NCBI GenBank assembly: GCA_020847545.1
Contig: JADLBV010000044.1
Location: 1-32,917 of the forward strand
DNA from: Phycisphaerales bacterium
Lineage (GTDB): Bacteria > Planctomycetota > Phycisphaerae > Tepidisphaerales > Tepidisphaeraceae
Reading direction: 5' to 3'
DNA length: 32,917 bases
Shown: piece after piece, positions 15,049 to 23,466 of the stretch
Layout of the letters: every line of letters starts with the position of its first letter
Position numbering within the stretch: the first letter of the stretch is position 1
Notes under the pieces: model-generated
Told to the model about the DNA's origin: nothing
Seen by the model: the letters and a program-made list of their open reading frames with translations, nothing else
The model's database searches: none
Translations under genes and position numbers: made by a program

Positions 15049-16224
15049 ATGGCTTCAATCTGTTTTTACTTTCAGGTTCATCAACCCTTTCGGTTGCGGC
15101 GATACAGCGTCTTCGACACCGACCGACATTATTTTGACGACTACAAGAACGGGGAAATCTGCCGCAAGGTGGCGCTCAAGTGTTATCTGCCCGCCAACCG
15201 GATGATGCTGGAGACGATCAAGCGCCACGAGGGGCGGTTTCGCATCTCCTATTCGATCACCGGGGCGGCGCTGGAACAGTTTGAACAATACACGCCGGAG
15301 GTGATGGAGACGTTCCATCAACTCAACGCCACCGGATGCGTCGAGTTTTTGAGCGAGACGTACTACCACTCGATGTCGTTTTTGTATTCGCGCGAGGAAT
15401 TTCGGGCGCAGGTGGAGCTGCATCGCCAGAAGATCAAGCAACTCTTCGGCCAGGAACCTCGGATTTTTCGCAATACGGAGCTGATCTACAACAACGATCT
15501 GGCTCATTTTGTCAGTCACATGGGATACGACGGCGTGCTGGCGGAGGGGGCGGATCAGATTCTTGGGTTTCGCAGCCCCAATTTTGTCTATCGCCCGCCG
15601 CACGCGCCCAAATTGAAACTGCTGCTGAAAAATTACCGGCTCAGCGATGACATCGCGTTTCGTTTTTCCAACCGCGCCTGGGAACAGTGGCCATTGACGG
15701 CCGAAAAATTCAGCAAGTGGATCAACCAGATCAACGGCAACGGCTTCCTCTGCAATCTGTTCATGGATTACGAAACCTTCGGCGAACACCAATGGGCGGA
15801 CACGGGGATTTTCGACTTCATGCGTCACCTCCCCGGCAACGTGATGAAACATCCTGACAACAATTTCCTCACCCCCTCGCAGGTGTGCGACCGCTACGAA
15901 CCGGTCGGTGAAATTGATGTCCCCCACATGATTTCATGGGCGGACACCGAGCGCGACCTGTCGGCGTGGCTGGGCAACGCCATGCAATCCAACGCCCTGC
16001 ACGAACTGTACAAACTCGAAGGCCCGCTGAAGGAAAAAGGGGATGAGCAATTGCTCTCCGACTGGCGCAAGCTGACGACCAGCGACCATTTCTATTACAT
16101 GTGCACCAAATACTGGTCGGATGGGGATGTCCACAAATATTTCAGCCCGTACGAAAGTCCGTACGACAGCTACATCAATTTCATGAACGTGCTGGACAAC
16201 ATCCAATCCCGCCTGCGGGAATAA
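15049..16224 (+). CDS. Glycoside hydrolase family 57 protein
   Basis: The 391-residue protein belongs to GH57, retaining enzymes acting on alpha-glucans (alpha-amylase, amylopullulanase, branching enzyme and relatives). The opening HQP motif (residues 11-13), the catalytic nucleophile Glu144 in RNTELIYNN and the acid/base Asp240 in FMDYETFGEH are present. There is no signal peptide, so it likely acts on cytoplasmic glycogen or maltodextrin. Substrate choice within the family cannot be decided from sequence. ATG 15049 fits the start of the fold; an upstream in-frame ATG at 15001 adds residues that do not look family-like. It is convergent with htpX, with 13 bases between. Confidence 0.88.
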   Translation: MASICFYFQVHQPFRLRRYSVFDTDRHYFDDYKNGEICRKVALKCYLPANRMMLETIKRHEGRFRISYSITGAALEQFEQYTPEVMETFHQLNATGCVEFLSETYYHSMSFLYSREEFRAQVELHRQKIKQLFGQEPRIFRNTELIYNNDLAHFVSHMGYDGVLAEGADQILGFRSPNFVYRPPHAPKLKLLLKNYRLSDDIAFRFSNRAWEQWPLTAEKFSKWINQINGNGFLCNLFMDYETFGEHQWADTGIFDFMRHLPGNVMKHPDNNFLTPSQVCDRYEPVGEIDVPHMISWADTERDLSAWLGNAMQSNALHELYKLEGPLKEKGDEQLLSDWRKLTTSDHFYYMCTKYWSDGDVHKYFSPYESPYDSYINFMNVLDNIQSRLRE

Positions 16225-16237
16225 TCATCCGCATTCT

Positions 16238-17104
16238 TTACGCCGCGTGGCGAAACATGCCGGTGGTGGGTTTTCCGATGAGGTTCATCAACCGTTTTTC
16301 CAATGGTGGGTGGGTCTGAAAAAGCTGGGCGACCGATTGCAATGCGTTGAGCGGTTCCATGATGAACATGCTGTTGAACGCCGGGTTGACATCCAATGGA
16401 ATGCGCCGGGAGGCGAGATTGATTTTCTCCAGCGCCGTGGCCAGCCACATGGGGTTGCCGCACATTTCGGCGCCGGCCTTGTCGGCGTTGAATTCGCGCG
16501 ACCGGCTGATGGCGGCCTGAATCAAACCGGCGGCCAACGGCCCCAGCAACATGATCAGCAGGCCGGCGATCGGATTGGCGGATTCACCCTCCTCGTCGCG
16601 CCCGCCGCCGCCCCACATGAACATATATCCCAACATGCTGATCGCCCCGCCGATGGTGGCGGCGACCGATTGAATCAGGATGTCGCGGTGGCGGACATGA
16701 GCCAACTCATGGGCCATGACGCCGGTCAATTCGTTGCGGTCCAGCAGTTGCAAAATACCCTGCGTGGCGCAGACGGCCGCATGGCTTGGCCCGCGGCCGG
16801 TGGCAAAGGCGTTGGGCGCGGGCGTCGGCGAAACATAGACGCGCGGCATGGGGAGATTGCCGCGTTGAGCCAGGCCGGCGACGATCTGATACAATTCATG
16901 GTCCGGGCCGACCTCCTCGGCCCGCATGGAGGCCAGGGCGATTTTATCGCTGAAAAAATACCCCACGAAATTCATCGCCGCGGCGAAAAAGAGGGCGATG
17001 ACCACCCCCTGCCGCCCACCCAGAAGATGGCCGGCAAAGAGAATCAGGGCGGTCAACAGCCCCATCAGGACCGCAGTTTTGACGTTGTTGTAGAATTTGC
17101 TCAT
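16238..17104 (-). CDS. htpX: Membrane metalloprotease HtpX
   Basis: The 288-residue M48-family protease degrades damaged membrane proteins in cooperation with FtsH. Two N-terminal membrane helices (VLMGLLTALILFAG and VVIALFFAAAMNFVGYFF) are followed by the zinc site H132-E-L-A-H136 and the third ligand Glu204 in SREFNADKAG. Two further hydrophobic segments lie between (about 147-163 and 180-198). Length is usual for the family. No strong ribosome binding site precedes the start. The gene is divergent from the gene at 17213 with about 100 bases between. Confidence 0.94.
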   Translation of the reverse strand: MSKFYNNVKTAVLMGLLTALILFAGHLLGGRQGVVIALFFAAAMNFVGYFFSDKIALASMRAEEVGPDHELYQIVAGLAQRGNLPMPRVYVSPTPAPNAFATGRGPSHAAVCATQGILQLLDRNELTGVMAHELAHVRHRDILIQSVAATIGGAISMLGYMFMWGGGGRDEEGESANPIAGLLIMLLGPLAAGLIQAAISRSREFNADKAGAEMCGNPMWLATALEKINLASRRIPLDVNPAFNSMFIMEPLNALQSVAQLFQTHPPLEKRLMNLIGKPTTGMFRHAA

Positions 17105-17182
17105 CAGAGGGTTGAATGTACAAAAACCGGGCCGGGCCGGAAATTAGAATTTTCAACAAAGATTCAACCTCGATTTACAGGC

Positions 17183-17188
17183 TATAAT
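17183..17188 (+). promoter_or_regulatory. Candidate -10 box for the 17213 gene
   Basis: A perfect TATAAT lies 25 bases upstream of the ATG at 17213. No clear -35 hexamer is found at the proper distance. AGGAGG at 17198-17203 then gives a strong ribosome binding site. Confidence 0.35.
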
Positions 17189-17212
17189 AGGTGTGACAGG
17201 AGGACCGACACC

Positions 17213-17932
17213 ATGAAATGGATGGGATGGGGGTTTGTGATGTTTTTTAGCGCGATCTGTCTTGGCGCGCCGACCACCAGGCCGGCCAATGTGCGCATCG
17301 GCGTGATGCCTTTTGCGGCGATCGGGCCGGCCGGCGGGTATGAATGGATGGGCAAGGCGATTCAACAGAGCCTCATCGCGGACCTGTCGCGGATGAATGA
17401 TGTACAGGTGGTGGAGATCGAATCGCGAGAACAGGCTGACAATGTGGATTGGGTGGTGGAGGGTGAATTTCAGATTCTCGGGCCGGATTTGCGCATCACG
17501 GGACAGGTGATCGAATCGGCCGACGGAAATGTGATCGGCGGGATCAAAACCAGCGGCGGCGTGCGCGACTTGTTCGCACTGGAAGACACGGCCGGAATGC
17601 AACTCAAACGAATTGTGAATCCGCCCGCGCAAACGACCCAAGCACGCGCGAAAGAGGAAATCGCCCCTTCAACCGATGTCCGGATGAGTCAATACACACT
17701 GCGTCCATACGAAGGCTCGGCATTGCAGCGGGCGGTCAACGGCGCGGGTGTGGTTGAGCGTTATCAAAATCAGCAGATGTATTACGAACGATACATGCTG
17801 GGATGGCCGGGTGTTGGATATGGTTATGGCTATTCCAACGCCCCCTATGGGCCGTACGGATATGGTGTGCCGGTGTATGGATGGCGAAATTTCGGGGCCT
17901 GTCGGGTGGACCGGCATCATTGGCGACACTGA
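17213..17932 (+). CDS. Exported FlgO/TolB-N-like protein with Gly/Tyr-rich tail
   Basis: The 239-residue protein begins with a signal peptide (MGWGFVMFFSAICLGAP). The domain that follows (IGVMPFAAIGP, then MGKAIQQSLIADLSRMND, then a VVEGEFQILGPDLRITGQ strand pair) matches the FlgO/TolB N-terminal-like fold, in which a conserved PF motif begins a strand. The last 50 residues are rich in Tyr and Gly (WPGVGYGYGYSNAPYG). Such proteins are envelope components of undefined role. AGGAGG nine bases upstream fixes the start. The same frame stays open for almost 1 kb upstream, but that part is the complement of htpX and is not coding. Confidence 0.72.
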   Translation: MKWMGWGFVMFFSAICLGAPTTRPANVRIGVMPFAAIGPAGGYEWMGKAIQQSLIADLSRMNDVQVVEIESREQADNVDWVVEGEFQILGPDLRITGQVIESADGNVIGGIKTSGGVRDLFALEDTAGMQLKRIVNPPAQTTQARAKEEIAPSTDVRMSQYTLRPYEGSALQRAVNGAGVVERYQNQQMYYERYMLGWPGVGYGYGYSNAPYGPYGYGVPVYGWRNFGACRVDRHHWRH

Positions 17933-17985
17933 GATGGATTGCGAGGGTTTGACGGATACGCATCCGGCGTCGATCATGTCGCCCC

Positions 17986-18507
17986 ATGACAAAAGAACAA
18001 CTGGCCAAACGGATCGCGGAAGTGTCGCTGTTGCGCGGTGAATTCACGCTGCGCAGCGGGCGCAAGAGCAACTATTATCTGGACAAATACCGGTTTGAAA
18101 CCCAGCCGGATGTGCTCAAGGCGCTGGGTGAATTGTTCGCCCGGCATGTTGGCGCGAAGGTGGACCGCATCGCCGGCGCCGAACTGGGCGCCGTCCCACT
18201 GGCCGCCGCGACGAGCATGGCCAGCGGCAAGCCGTGCGTCTTCATTCGCAACCAGAAAAAGGATTACGGCACGGCCAAGCAGATCGAAGGCGTATTGAAC
18301 GCCGGCGAAACCGTGCTGATCGTGGAGGATGTCCTGACCACCGGCGGACAGGTGCTGGAGGCGGCCAAGGTTCTCAAGGAACTGGGTGCGAAGATCGACA
18401 AGATCGTCGCGGTGATCGACCGTCAGGAGGGGGCGCGGGAAAATATCGAAGGGGCGGGGTTCGTGTTCGAGGCGCTGTTTACAACATCCGACATGGGGAT
18501 TGGATAA
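17986..18507 (+). CDS. pyrE: Orotate phosphoribosyltransferase
   Basis: The 173-residue enzyme joins orotate to PRPP to form OMP, the fifth step of pyrimidine synthesis. The PRPP-binding motif VLIVEDVLTTGGQ (about 105-117), the flexible-loop region RNQKKDYGTAKQIEG and the N-terminal FTLRSGRKSNYYLD are present. It is about 20-40 residues shorter than the E. coli type but typical for the shorter bacterial and archaeal form. pyrF lies 5.4 kb downstream, not adjacent. A family A repeat begins 16 bases after the stop codon. Confidence 0.93.
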   Translation: MTKEQLAKRIAEVSLLRGEFTLRSGRKSNYYLDKYRFETQPDVLKALGELFARHVGAKVDRIAGAELGAVPLAAATSMASGKPCVFIRNQKKDYGTAKQIEGVLNAGETVLIVEDVLTTGGQVLEAAKVLKELGAKIDKIVAVIDRQEGARENIEGAGFVFEALFTTSDMGIG

Positions 18508-18522
18508 GCCGACGCGCCCAGT

Positions 18523-18698
18523 GCAAACACATTTATATTTTAGCGGCGTTCATTACACAGGCGCAGCCTCTTTATTCCCTCCTCCGGTAATCCGGGGAAG
18601 GGTTAGGGTGGGGGTTCTTCATCGAATTTGGCGAACGAACCCCCTCCCCAACCCTCCCCCGGAGTACCGAGGGAGGGAGAAAATACAAATGCGTTTGC
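18523..18698. repeat. Interspersed palindromic repeat, family A (complete copy)
   Basis: This 176-base element has terminal inverted repeats of 19 bases with two mismatches: left GCAAACACATTTATATTTT (18523-18541), right AAAATACAAATGCGTTTGC (18680-18698). Inside are C/G-rich palindromic blocks. The G-rich half (18594-18615) carries four G tracts separated by one to three bases, and the C-rich half (18639-18661) mirrors it, so G-quadruplexes are possible on either strand. No gene is encoded. It lies between pyrE and the DUF485 gene and fills most of that 306-base gap. The rest (18699-18813) holds only a weak possible -10 (TACAAT, about 18753) and the ribosome binding site of the next gene. Confidence 0.9.
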
Positions 18699-18813
18699 CT
18701 TGTCTATCCGCCGAATAACGACGGAAATTTCTTTTCATTCACGGACCTCGAAATTACAATCCGGACGTGTCGGCGCCATTTCCATCGCGCCGACCCTGAT
18801 CAGGAGAGAGGCC

Positions 18814-19056
18814 ATGGACGATGAACCATCCAATCAGCAAACCGGGACAAGCCGGGCCGGCCGGATCGGGCTGGTGTTGTTCGCGGTGTATGTTGTCTTC
18901 TATGCCGGGTTCATGGGGTTGAGCGCCTTCGCGCCGGATGTGATGTCGTCGCGGCCGCTGGGGGGTGTGAATCTGGCGATTGATTATGGAATGGGGTTGA
19001 TCCTGGGGGCGTTTGTGTTGGCGCTGCTGTACATGGCGCTGGCGCGCAAGTCTTAA
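18814..19056 (+). CDS. DUF485 membrane protein, symporter partner
   Basis: The 80-residue protein has two membrane helices (IGLVLFAVYVVFYAGFMGL and LAIDYGMGLILGAFVLALLYM). The layout matches DUF485 proteins, which typically sit directly upstream of acetate-type sodium symporters, as here. The function is not known; a role as a small subunit or stabiliser of the transporter is likely. AGGAGAG upstream of ATG 18814 supports the start. The symporter follows after 27 bases. Confidence 0.85.
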   Translation: MDDEPSNQQTGTSRAGRIGLVLFAVYVVFYAGFMGLSAFAPDVMSSRPLGGVNLAIDYGMGLILGAFVLALLYMALARKS

Positions 19057-19083
19057 TCACATTGGCGATTTTGAGGACCGTGC

Positions 19084-20979
19084 ATGCTCTACAGCACTTC
19101 GGCCGGGGCGATCTCGATCTTCCTGTTTTTTGTCGCGGTTGTATTGGGGTTGTCGTTTTATCTGGGCCGAAAGGCCAAAAGCGCCAAGGGATATTACGCC
19201 GCACATGGCCAGATCGGCTGGTTCGTCAACGGGATCGCCTTCGCGGGGGATTATCTGTCGGCCGCCAGTTTTCTGGGCATCTGCGGCATGATCGCCTTTT
19301 ATGGTTACGATGGTTTTTTATATTCCATCGGATATCTGGCCGGGTGGATCGTGGCGCTGTTCGTGATCGCCGAACCGATCAAACGCCTTGGCAAATTCAC
19401 CTTCGCGGATGCGATGGATGCGCGATTCAATTCGCGCGGCATCAAGCTGGCGGTGGCGATTTCGACGCTGATCGTGTCGGTTTTTTACCTGATCCCGCAG
19501 ATGGTGGGGGCGGGGGCGCTGGTCCGCCCGCTGCTGGGTTTGCGTTATGAATGGGGTGTGCTGCTGGTGGGGATCACGGTGACGCTGATTGTCGTCACGG
19601 CCGGCATGGTCAGCACGACTTGGGTGCAGTTCATCAAGGGTTCGCTGCTGGTCATCTTCTGCGCCATCCTTGTGGGGATGATTCTCAACCGAGGATTGGT
19701 CGAAAAATCGGGCGGGCAGATCGAAATGGCGCAGCCGGTCGTCTCCTCCGCCATGCAGCCGCAGGGAGGCTGGTTGAACAAACCCTATCTGCGCATCGCA
19801 CAGAGCGGGGGTAAAATCGCAACCTATCGGATCGCCCCGGCGAAGGATGGTTCAACAACCTATACCCTTGCACAAACGCTGACAACCACCGCCGATGGGC
19901 AGGTTCTGATCAACGGCCTTCCCCAGTCGGAACACAACGACCTCAAATCGGTCGGCACCATCGCCGATCTGCCCGGCGACAAAACCCGGACCGGCCCGCT
20001 GGGTCCAATGTCATTTTTATCCACGCTGCACGACTCGACGATCATCACCTGGGCCAAAGAAAAGATCACCGAGGCCGATGGAACCCGGACGGTGGTTTAT
20101 TATCAGGTTCCCAAAAAAGGGTCTGACCTGCTGGCCCCCGGCGCTTCCCCAACGTTTTCAGGTGTGCGGTCCGCCTCCATCACCAAAAAACTCGACTTCA
20201 TCTCCCTGATGCTGGCCCTCTTTTGCGGCACGGCCTCGCTGCCTCACATTCTGATCCGCTATTACACCGTCAAGGACCAGTCGGCCGCCCGCAAAAGCAC
20301 CGTGGTCGGCATCGCGGCCATCGGATTTTTCTACGTCCTGACCCTCTATCTGGGCCTGGGCGCGATGACCAGCGGCGCGCTGGACCCAACCGATTCCAAC
20401 ATGGCCGCCCCGCTCCTGGCCAAGAGTTTCAACAACACCCTCTTCGCCGTCATATCAGCCATCGCTTTCACCACGGTCCTTGGAACCGTTTCGGGCCTGA
20501 TCATGGCCGGCGCCGGCGCGGTGGCGCACGACCTGATGGAAAACTGCTTCAAAATGAAGATGGACGACCACCAGAAGGTCTTTTACGGCAAGCTGGTGGC
20601 CGTCTTTCTGGGCGTGGGGGCGATGGGGCTGGGGATCGCGTTTCAGAAGATCAACGTGACATTTCTGGTCGGGTGGGCCTTCAACATCGCCGCCAGCGCC
20701 AATCTGCCGGCACTGGTGATGCTCCTTTTCTGGAGACGCACCACCTCCAAGGGGATCACCGCGGCCGTCACGGTGGGGATGATCTCCAGCCTCGCGTGGA
20801 TCTTGCTCTCAAGACAGGCCTATTCGGAAGTCTACAACCTCGACCCCAATCGCTCGATCATCCCCTTCTCCCAGCCGGCGCTGGTGACGATCCCGCTGGG
20901 GTTTGTCGTGCTGGTGGTGATGTCGTTGTTGACCAAAAAGAAGACCCAGCCGGCCGAAACATCCGTTGTATCCGGTTGA
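19084..20979 (+). CDS. Sodium:solute symporter, acetate (ActP-like) type
   Basis: This 631-residue multi-helix transporter belongs to the SSS family and most resembles cation/acetate symporters. Family-type segments include NGIAFAGDYLSAASFLGICG, LIPQMVGAGALVRPL and the late GAGAVAHDLMEN. Residues about 205-365 form a large soluble insertion (rich in Thr, Gly and Lys) between membrane segments, making the protein longer than the roughly 550 residues of ActP. It probably imports acetate or another small carboxylate with sodium, but the insertion makes the substrate less certain. DUF485 lies upstream, probably in one operon. The 'actP' symbol is not assigned because the substrate is not proven. 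Confidence 0.85.
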   Translation: MLYSTSAGAISIFLFFVAVVLGLSFYLGRKAKSAKGYYAAHGQIGWFVNGIAFAGDYLSAASFLGICGMIAFYGYDGFLYSIGYLAGWIVALFVIAEPIKRLGKFTFADAMDARFNSRGIKLAVAISTLIVSVFYLIPQMVGAGALVRPLLGLRYEWGVLLVGITVTLIVVTAGMVSTTWVQFIKGSLLVIFCAILVGMILNRGLVEKSGGQIEMAQPVVSSAMQPQGGWLNKPYLRIAQSGGKIATYRIAPAKDGSTTYTLAQTLTTTADGQVLINGLPQSEHNDLKSVGTIADLPGDKTRTGPLGPMSFLSTLHDSTIITWAKEKITEADGTRTVVYYQVPKKGSDLLAPGASPTFSGVRSASITKKLDFISLMLALFCGTASLPHILIRYYTVKDQSAARKSTVVGIAAIGFFYVLTLYLGLGAMTSGALDPTDSNMAAPLLAKSFNNTLFAVISAIAFTTVLGTVSGLIMAGAGAVAHDLMENCFKMKMDDHQKVFYGKLVAVFLGVGAMGLGIAFQKINVTFLVGWAFNIAASANLPALVMLLFWRRTTSKGITAAVTVGMISSLAWILLSRQAYSEVYNLDPNRSIIPFSQPALVTIPLGFVVLVVMSLLTKKKTQPAETSVVSG

Positions 20980-21041
20980 CCCGCCACAAAACTTCATGGC
21001 AATAAAATACAATTTGCCATGGAAATCGTGATAAAAATAAT

Positions 21042-21070
21042 TTGACTGTTACTAACCTTACGGATACTTT
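21042..21070 (+). promoter_or_regulatory. Promoter for the PrsW-like gene
   Basis: TTGACT (21042-21047) is followed after 17 bases by TACTTT (21065-21070). Just upstream, CATGGCAA (20995-21002) and TTGCCATG (21014-21021) form an 8-base inverted repeat without a T-run, possibly a hairpin after the symporter gene or an operator. Confidence 0.5.
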
Positions 21071-21125
21071 TGCATCTGATGGGGTGGGTTCCATGTCAGG
21101 CGCCTTTTCAAATAGGGAGTAGGCC

Positions 21126-22139
21126 ATGTTTCAAGCCGGTGCAAATGCCACGGCCTTATGGGTTGCGGTGATCGTCGCAATTATTTATCTGATTCTGGTC
21201 CGTCTTGCGGACATGAACGAAAAAGAGCCGCTATGGGCGGTGGCGGTGGTCTTTTTGTTCGGGTTTGTCGGGGCGATAGTCCTGATGTTCGCGGTCGATT
21301 CGATCACGCTCGAATTTAATCTCTGGGCCTCCGCCATCTGGGAGGAATTGGTTCGATTCCTCGCCTTGTTCGCCGGCATGTTGGCGTTGGGGGCCTTTGC
21401 CCAGTCGCGCGGCTGGAGCGAGATGGGTGGGATGATGGATGGCATCGTCTATGGCGCAACGGCCGGTTTGGGTTTCGCGGTCGGGCAGTCGTTTGTCCAT
21501 GATGTCATGATGCCCCCGCACGCCGGCCCGCTGGCGGTGGTTATGGCCCCGAGCTTTGGCACGCTGATCTGGACCACGGCCCTCAAGGGGCTGGCCGATG
21601 GGTTGTTTGGCGCGATCATGGGGGCCTTCTTCGGGGCGGCCGCCTATCGCCGTTCCGCCTTCGCACGGATGATTCTGCCCGTCATCGGGCTGGCCGTGGC
21701 AATCGCGGCCCATTATGGCTATCGCAAACTGGCCTATGGCAACGCACTGGGCGGATCAACCGGCATGATCCAACTCTGGATCGCCCTGTTGATCCCACTG
21801 GCCTTCATTGTTGCCCTCATCATTTACTCGATGTCTTGGGAACGCCACGCCATTCGCGAGGAACTGGTCGGTGAAGCCGCCGGCGGCACGGTCACCAGCG
21901 ATGAGCTGGCCGTGCTTGGAGGGGCGGCCGCCCGCAAGAGCCGATATGTGGGAATGCTCCTCTCCGGCCGATATCGCGAATATGTCGCCTCCCGCGCGTT
22001 GGCCAACTGGCAGGTGGAGCTGGCGATGACCAAGCGAAGGCTCAATCGTGAACAGGATGCCCGCCGCCGGCAGGTGCTGGAGACCGAAGTGTCGCGCATC
22101 CGCGAGACCATTCTCCGCGCCAAGGCGCAACAACCATAA
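21126..22139 (+). CDS. PrsW-like intramembrane protease family protein, active site degenerate
   Basis: The 337-residue protein has about seven hydrophobic segments in the first 235 residues and a soluble, Arg/Glu-rich C-terminal tail that may form a coiled coil. Family-type features are DMNEKEPLW (29-37), WEELVRFLALFAG (72-84) and MMDGIVYGATAGLGFA (103-118). In active PrsW proteases the motifs are EExxK, a Glu-Asn after the GLGFA segment, and a later His. Here Lys is Arg, GLGFA is followed by VGQSFVHD, and the late helix reads ADGLFGAIMGAFFG without His. The protein may be a non-catalytic relative. A GGGAG ribosome binding site precedes ATG 21126. Confidence 0.72.
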   Translation: MFQAGANATALWVAVIVAIIYLILVRLADMNEKEPLWAVAVVFLFGFVGAIVLMFAVDSITLEFNLWASAIWEELVRFLALFAGMLALGAFAQSRGWSEMGGMMDGIVYGATAGLGFAVGQSFVHDVMMPPHAGPLAVVMAPSFGTLIWTTALKGLADGLFGAIMGAFFGAAAYRRSAFARMILPVIGLAVAIAAHYGYRKLAYGNALGGSTGMIQLWIALLIPLAFIVALIIYSMSWERHAIREELVGEAAGGTVTSDELAVLGGAAARKSRYVGMLLSGRYREYVASRALANWQVELAMTKRRLNREQDARRRQVLETEVSRIRETILRAKAQQP

Positions 22140-22218
22140 ATACGAACGAATCTCAACTTTCAGACGGACATTAAAAACCACCGGTTTAATCCGGACCAAT
22201 CGTTAAAGGGAGACTGCG

Positions 22219-22971
22219 ATGAATTCACATCCTTCCAAACCACGCCGACCTTATACGCTCCTGACCATCGCCACGTTGGTGGCGGTGCTCACCGGAGTTG
22301 CGGCGATCAGTTACGCACTGGATGGACAAAACAGACCCGTCAAAGCCCCGGTTTCCGTGCTGCTGGCACAGTTCGGCGGCTTCGGCAATGGTGGCGGCAA
22401 CCAAGGCGGCAATCAGGGTGACGACCAGGGGGGCAACGGCGGCTATGGCGACCAGGGTGGAAACGGTGGTTACGGCGATCAGGGAGATGAACCCCCGCCG
22501 CCCCCCCGCCGCCACCAGCCCCGTCGTAAAGGCCCCTCCCAGCGCCAACCCCGTCAACCGGCCCCCAATCGCGGCGCATTGGATCAACTCGTTCAGCGCA
22601 CCGTCGGCGATTTTGAACTCAAGGCCGCCCAACGCGACAACAACGCCATCCAGCAAGGGGCCATCGACGCCTTGCAAATGCAATACGAAGATTCGCAGGG
22701 TGTCCGGCTGGGCCACTATTTGATCGCCCTTCAATCGCCCGATCAGGCCAAACAAGGGGCACAAAACCTCGCCAATGAATTTCAACAGAAATTCCAACTC
22801 TCCGGCGAAGGGGATGTCAAAACCTCCGAAGGAAAAGTCCAGGGTCACATCTGGGTTTTCCACAGTGACAACGGCGAGGAGGCCGTCCTCTGGTACAACG
22901 CCCAAATCATCGCCTTGGCCGGATCGGCCGAAGGGTATGCCGTTCAGTTCATGAAAGACCTGCCCTACTGA
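22219..22971 (+). CDS. Exported or anchored protein with Gly/Asn- and Pro-rich linkers
   Basis: The 250-residue protein starts with a basic stretch and one membrane or signal helix (YTLLTIATLVAVLTGVAAISYAL). Residues 52-90 are Gly/Asn/Gln/Asp-rich and include two copies of GGNGGYGDQ; residues 91-117 are Pro/Arg-rich (PPPPPRRHQP). The C-terminal 130 residues look folded (VRLGHYLIALQSPDQAK ... GHIWVFHSDNGEEAVLWYN) and may be a small alpha/beta domain outside the membrane. No family is recognised. AAAGGGAG upstream supports the start. A strong intrinsic terminator follows at 23012. Confidence 0.75.
   Translation: MNSHPSKPRRPYTLLTIATLVAVLTGVAAISYALDGQNRPVKAPVSVLLAQFGGFGNGGGNQGGNQGDDQGGNGGYGDQGGNGGYGDQGDEPPPPPRRHQPRRKGPSQRQPRQPAPNRGALDQLVQRTVGDFELKAAQRDNNAIQQGAIDALQMQYEDSQGVRLGHYLIALQSPDQAKQGAQNLANEFQQKFQLSGEGDVKTSEGKVQGHIWVFHSDNGEEAVLWYNAQIIALAGSAEGYAVQFMKDLPY
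22429..22482 (+). repeat. Tandem repeat of 27 bases, two copies, in coding sequence
   Basis: The two units both encode GGNGGYGDQ. They differ at several third positions, so the protein repeat is kept while the DNA has drifted, which suggests selection on the peptide. Confidence 0.7.
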
Positions 22972-23011
22972 CCGGGCCGGCTTTCAAGAACACCCATAAG
23001 ATCACTTTGCG

Positions 23012-23044
23012 ACACCGGCGGCTTGATCCCGCCGGTGTTTTTTT
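23012..23044 (+). terminator. Intrinsic terminator after the 22219 gene
   Basis: ACACCGGCGG and CCGCCGGTGT form a perfect 10-base stem with a 7-base loop, followed by a run of seven T. Confidence 0.92.
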
Positions 23045-23052
23045 GGCGCAAT

Positions 23053-23088
23053 AAAAAACCCCGCAGGCGTGGGTGTAACCTACGGGGT
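23053..23088 (-). terminator. Intrinsic terminator for the Nfu-N gene
   Basis: On the minus strand ACCCCGTAGG pairs with CCTGCGGGGT (one mismatch) around an 11-base loop and is followed by six T. It lies about 90 bases after the stop codon at 23179 and back to back with the terminator at 23012. Confidence 0.75.
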
Positions 23089-23178
23089 AAGGAGGGAAGA
23101 AACACGTCGCAACTGTCTTACGCGAGTCGCTTGTGTAAAGTTCGTCAAAAGACCCGAAAAATATTCAATTATTATTAG

Positions 23179-23442
23179 TTATAGGACCTTCAATCTCCTG
23201 CGTACGCCTTCTTTGATCGCCGGCCACTTCGCTTCAGCTCGCTTGTTGACAGTGATGAAGTCGCCCAACAGCAGCAGACTGCTCACGCCTGGAATCTCGA
23301 ACAACGCTGACGCCACCGGATGATCCTTCGCCGCGGCGGCGTCAAAAAAACTGGTCGACTGCTCCGAAATGGACCGGTTCAGGATGAACTTCAGGGCGTT
23401 GGGATTGGGGGTCGGTTGAACCTCCAGCACCTCAAAACCCAT
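23179..23442 (-). CDS. Stand-alone Nfu N-terminal-domain protein
   Basis: The 87-residue protein matches the Nfu/NifU N-terminal domain: VQPTPNPNALKFILNR, then a central DAAAAKDHPVASALFEIPGVSSLLLLGDFITVNK and a C-terminal WPAIKEGVRRRL. In full-length Nfu this domain precedes a CxxC iron-sulfur carrier domain, which is absent here. It may bind a partner in Fe-S cluster transfer, but it holds no cluster ligands itself. GAGAGGA lies just before ATG 23442; a longer frame to 23598 crosses the promoter region. It has its own promoter and terminator. Confidence 0.85.
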   Translation of the reverse strand: MGFEVLEVQPTPNPNALKFILNRSISEQSTSFFDAAAAKDHPVASALFEIPGVSSLLLLGDFITVNKRAEAKWPAIKEGVRRRLKVL

Positions 23443-23466
23443 TCCATCCTCTCTTGTTGGCGGCGA

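Noticed and set aside
16247-17212. Upstream extension of the 17213 gene
   Set aside because: The extension is the complement of htpX. The AGGAGG site and the signal peptide place the real start at 17213.
23069-23178. Small gene starting after the AAGGAGGG at 23089-23097
   Set aside because: No start codon lies at a proper distance and the short frames there show no coding character. The segment sits between two terminators and the Nfu-N gene.
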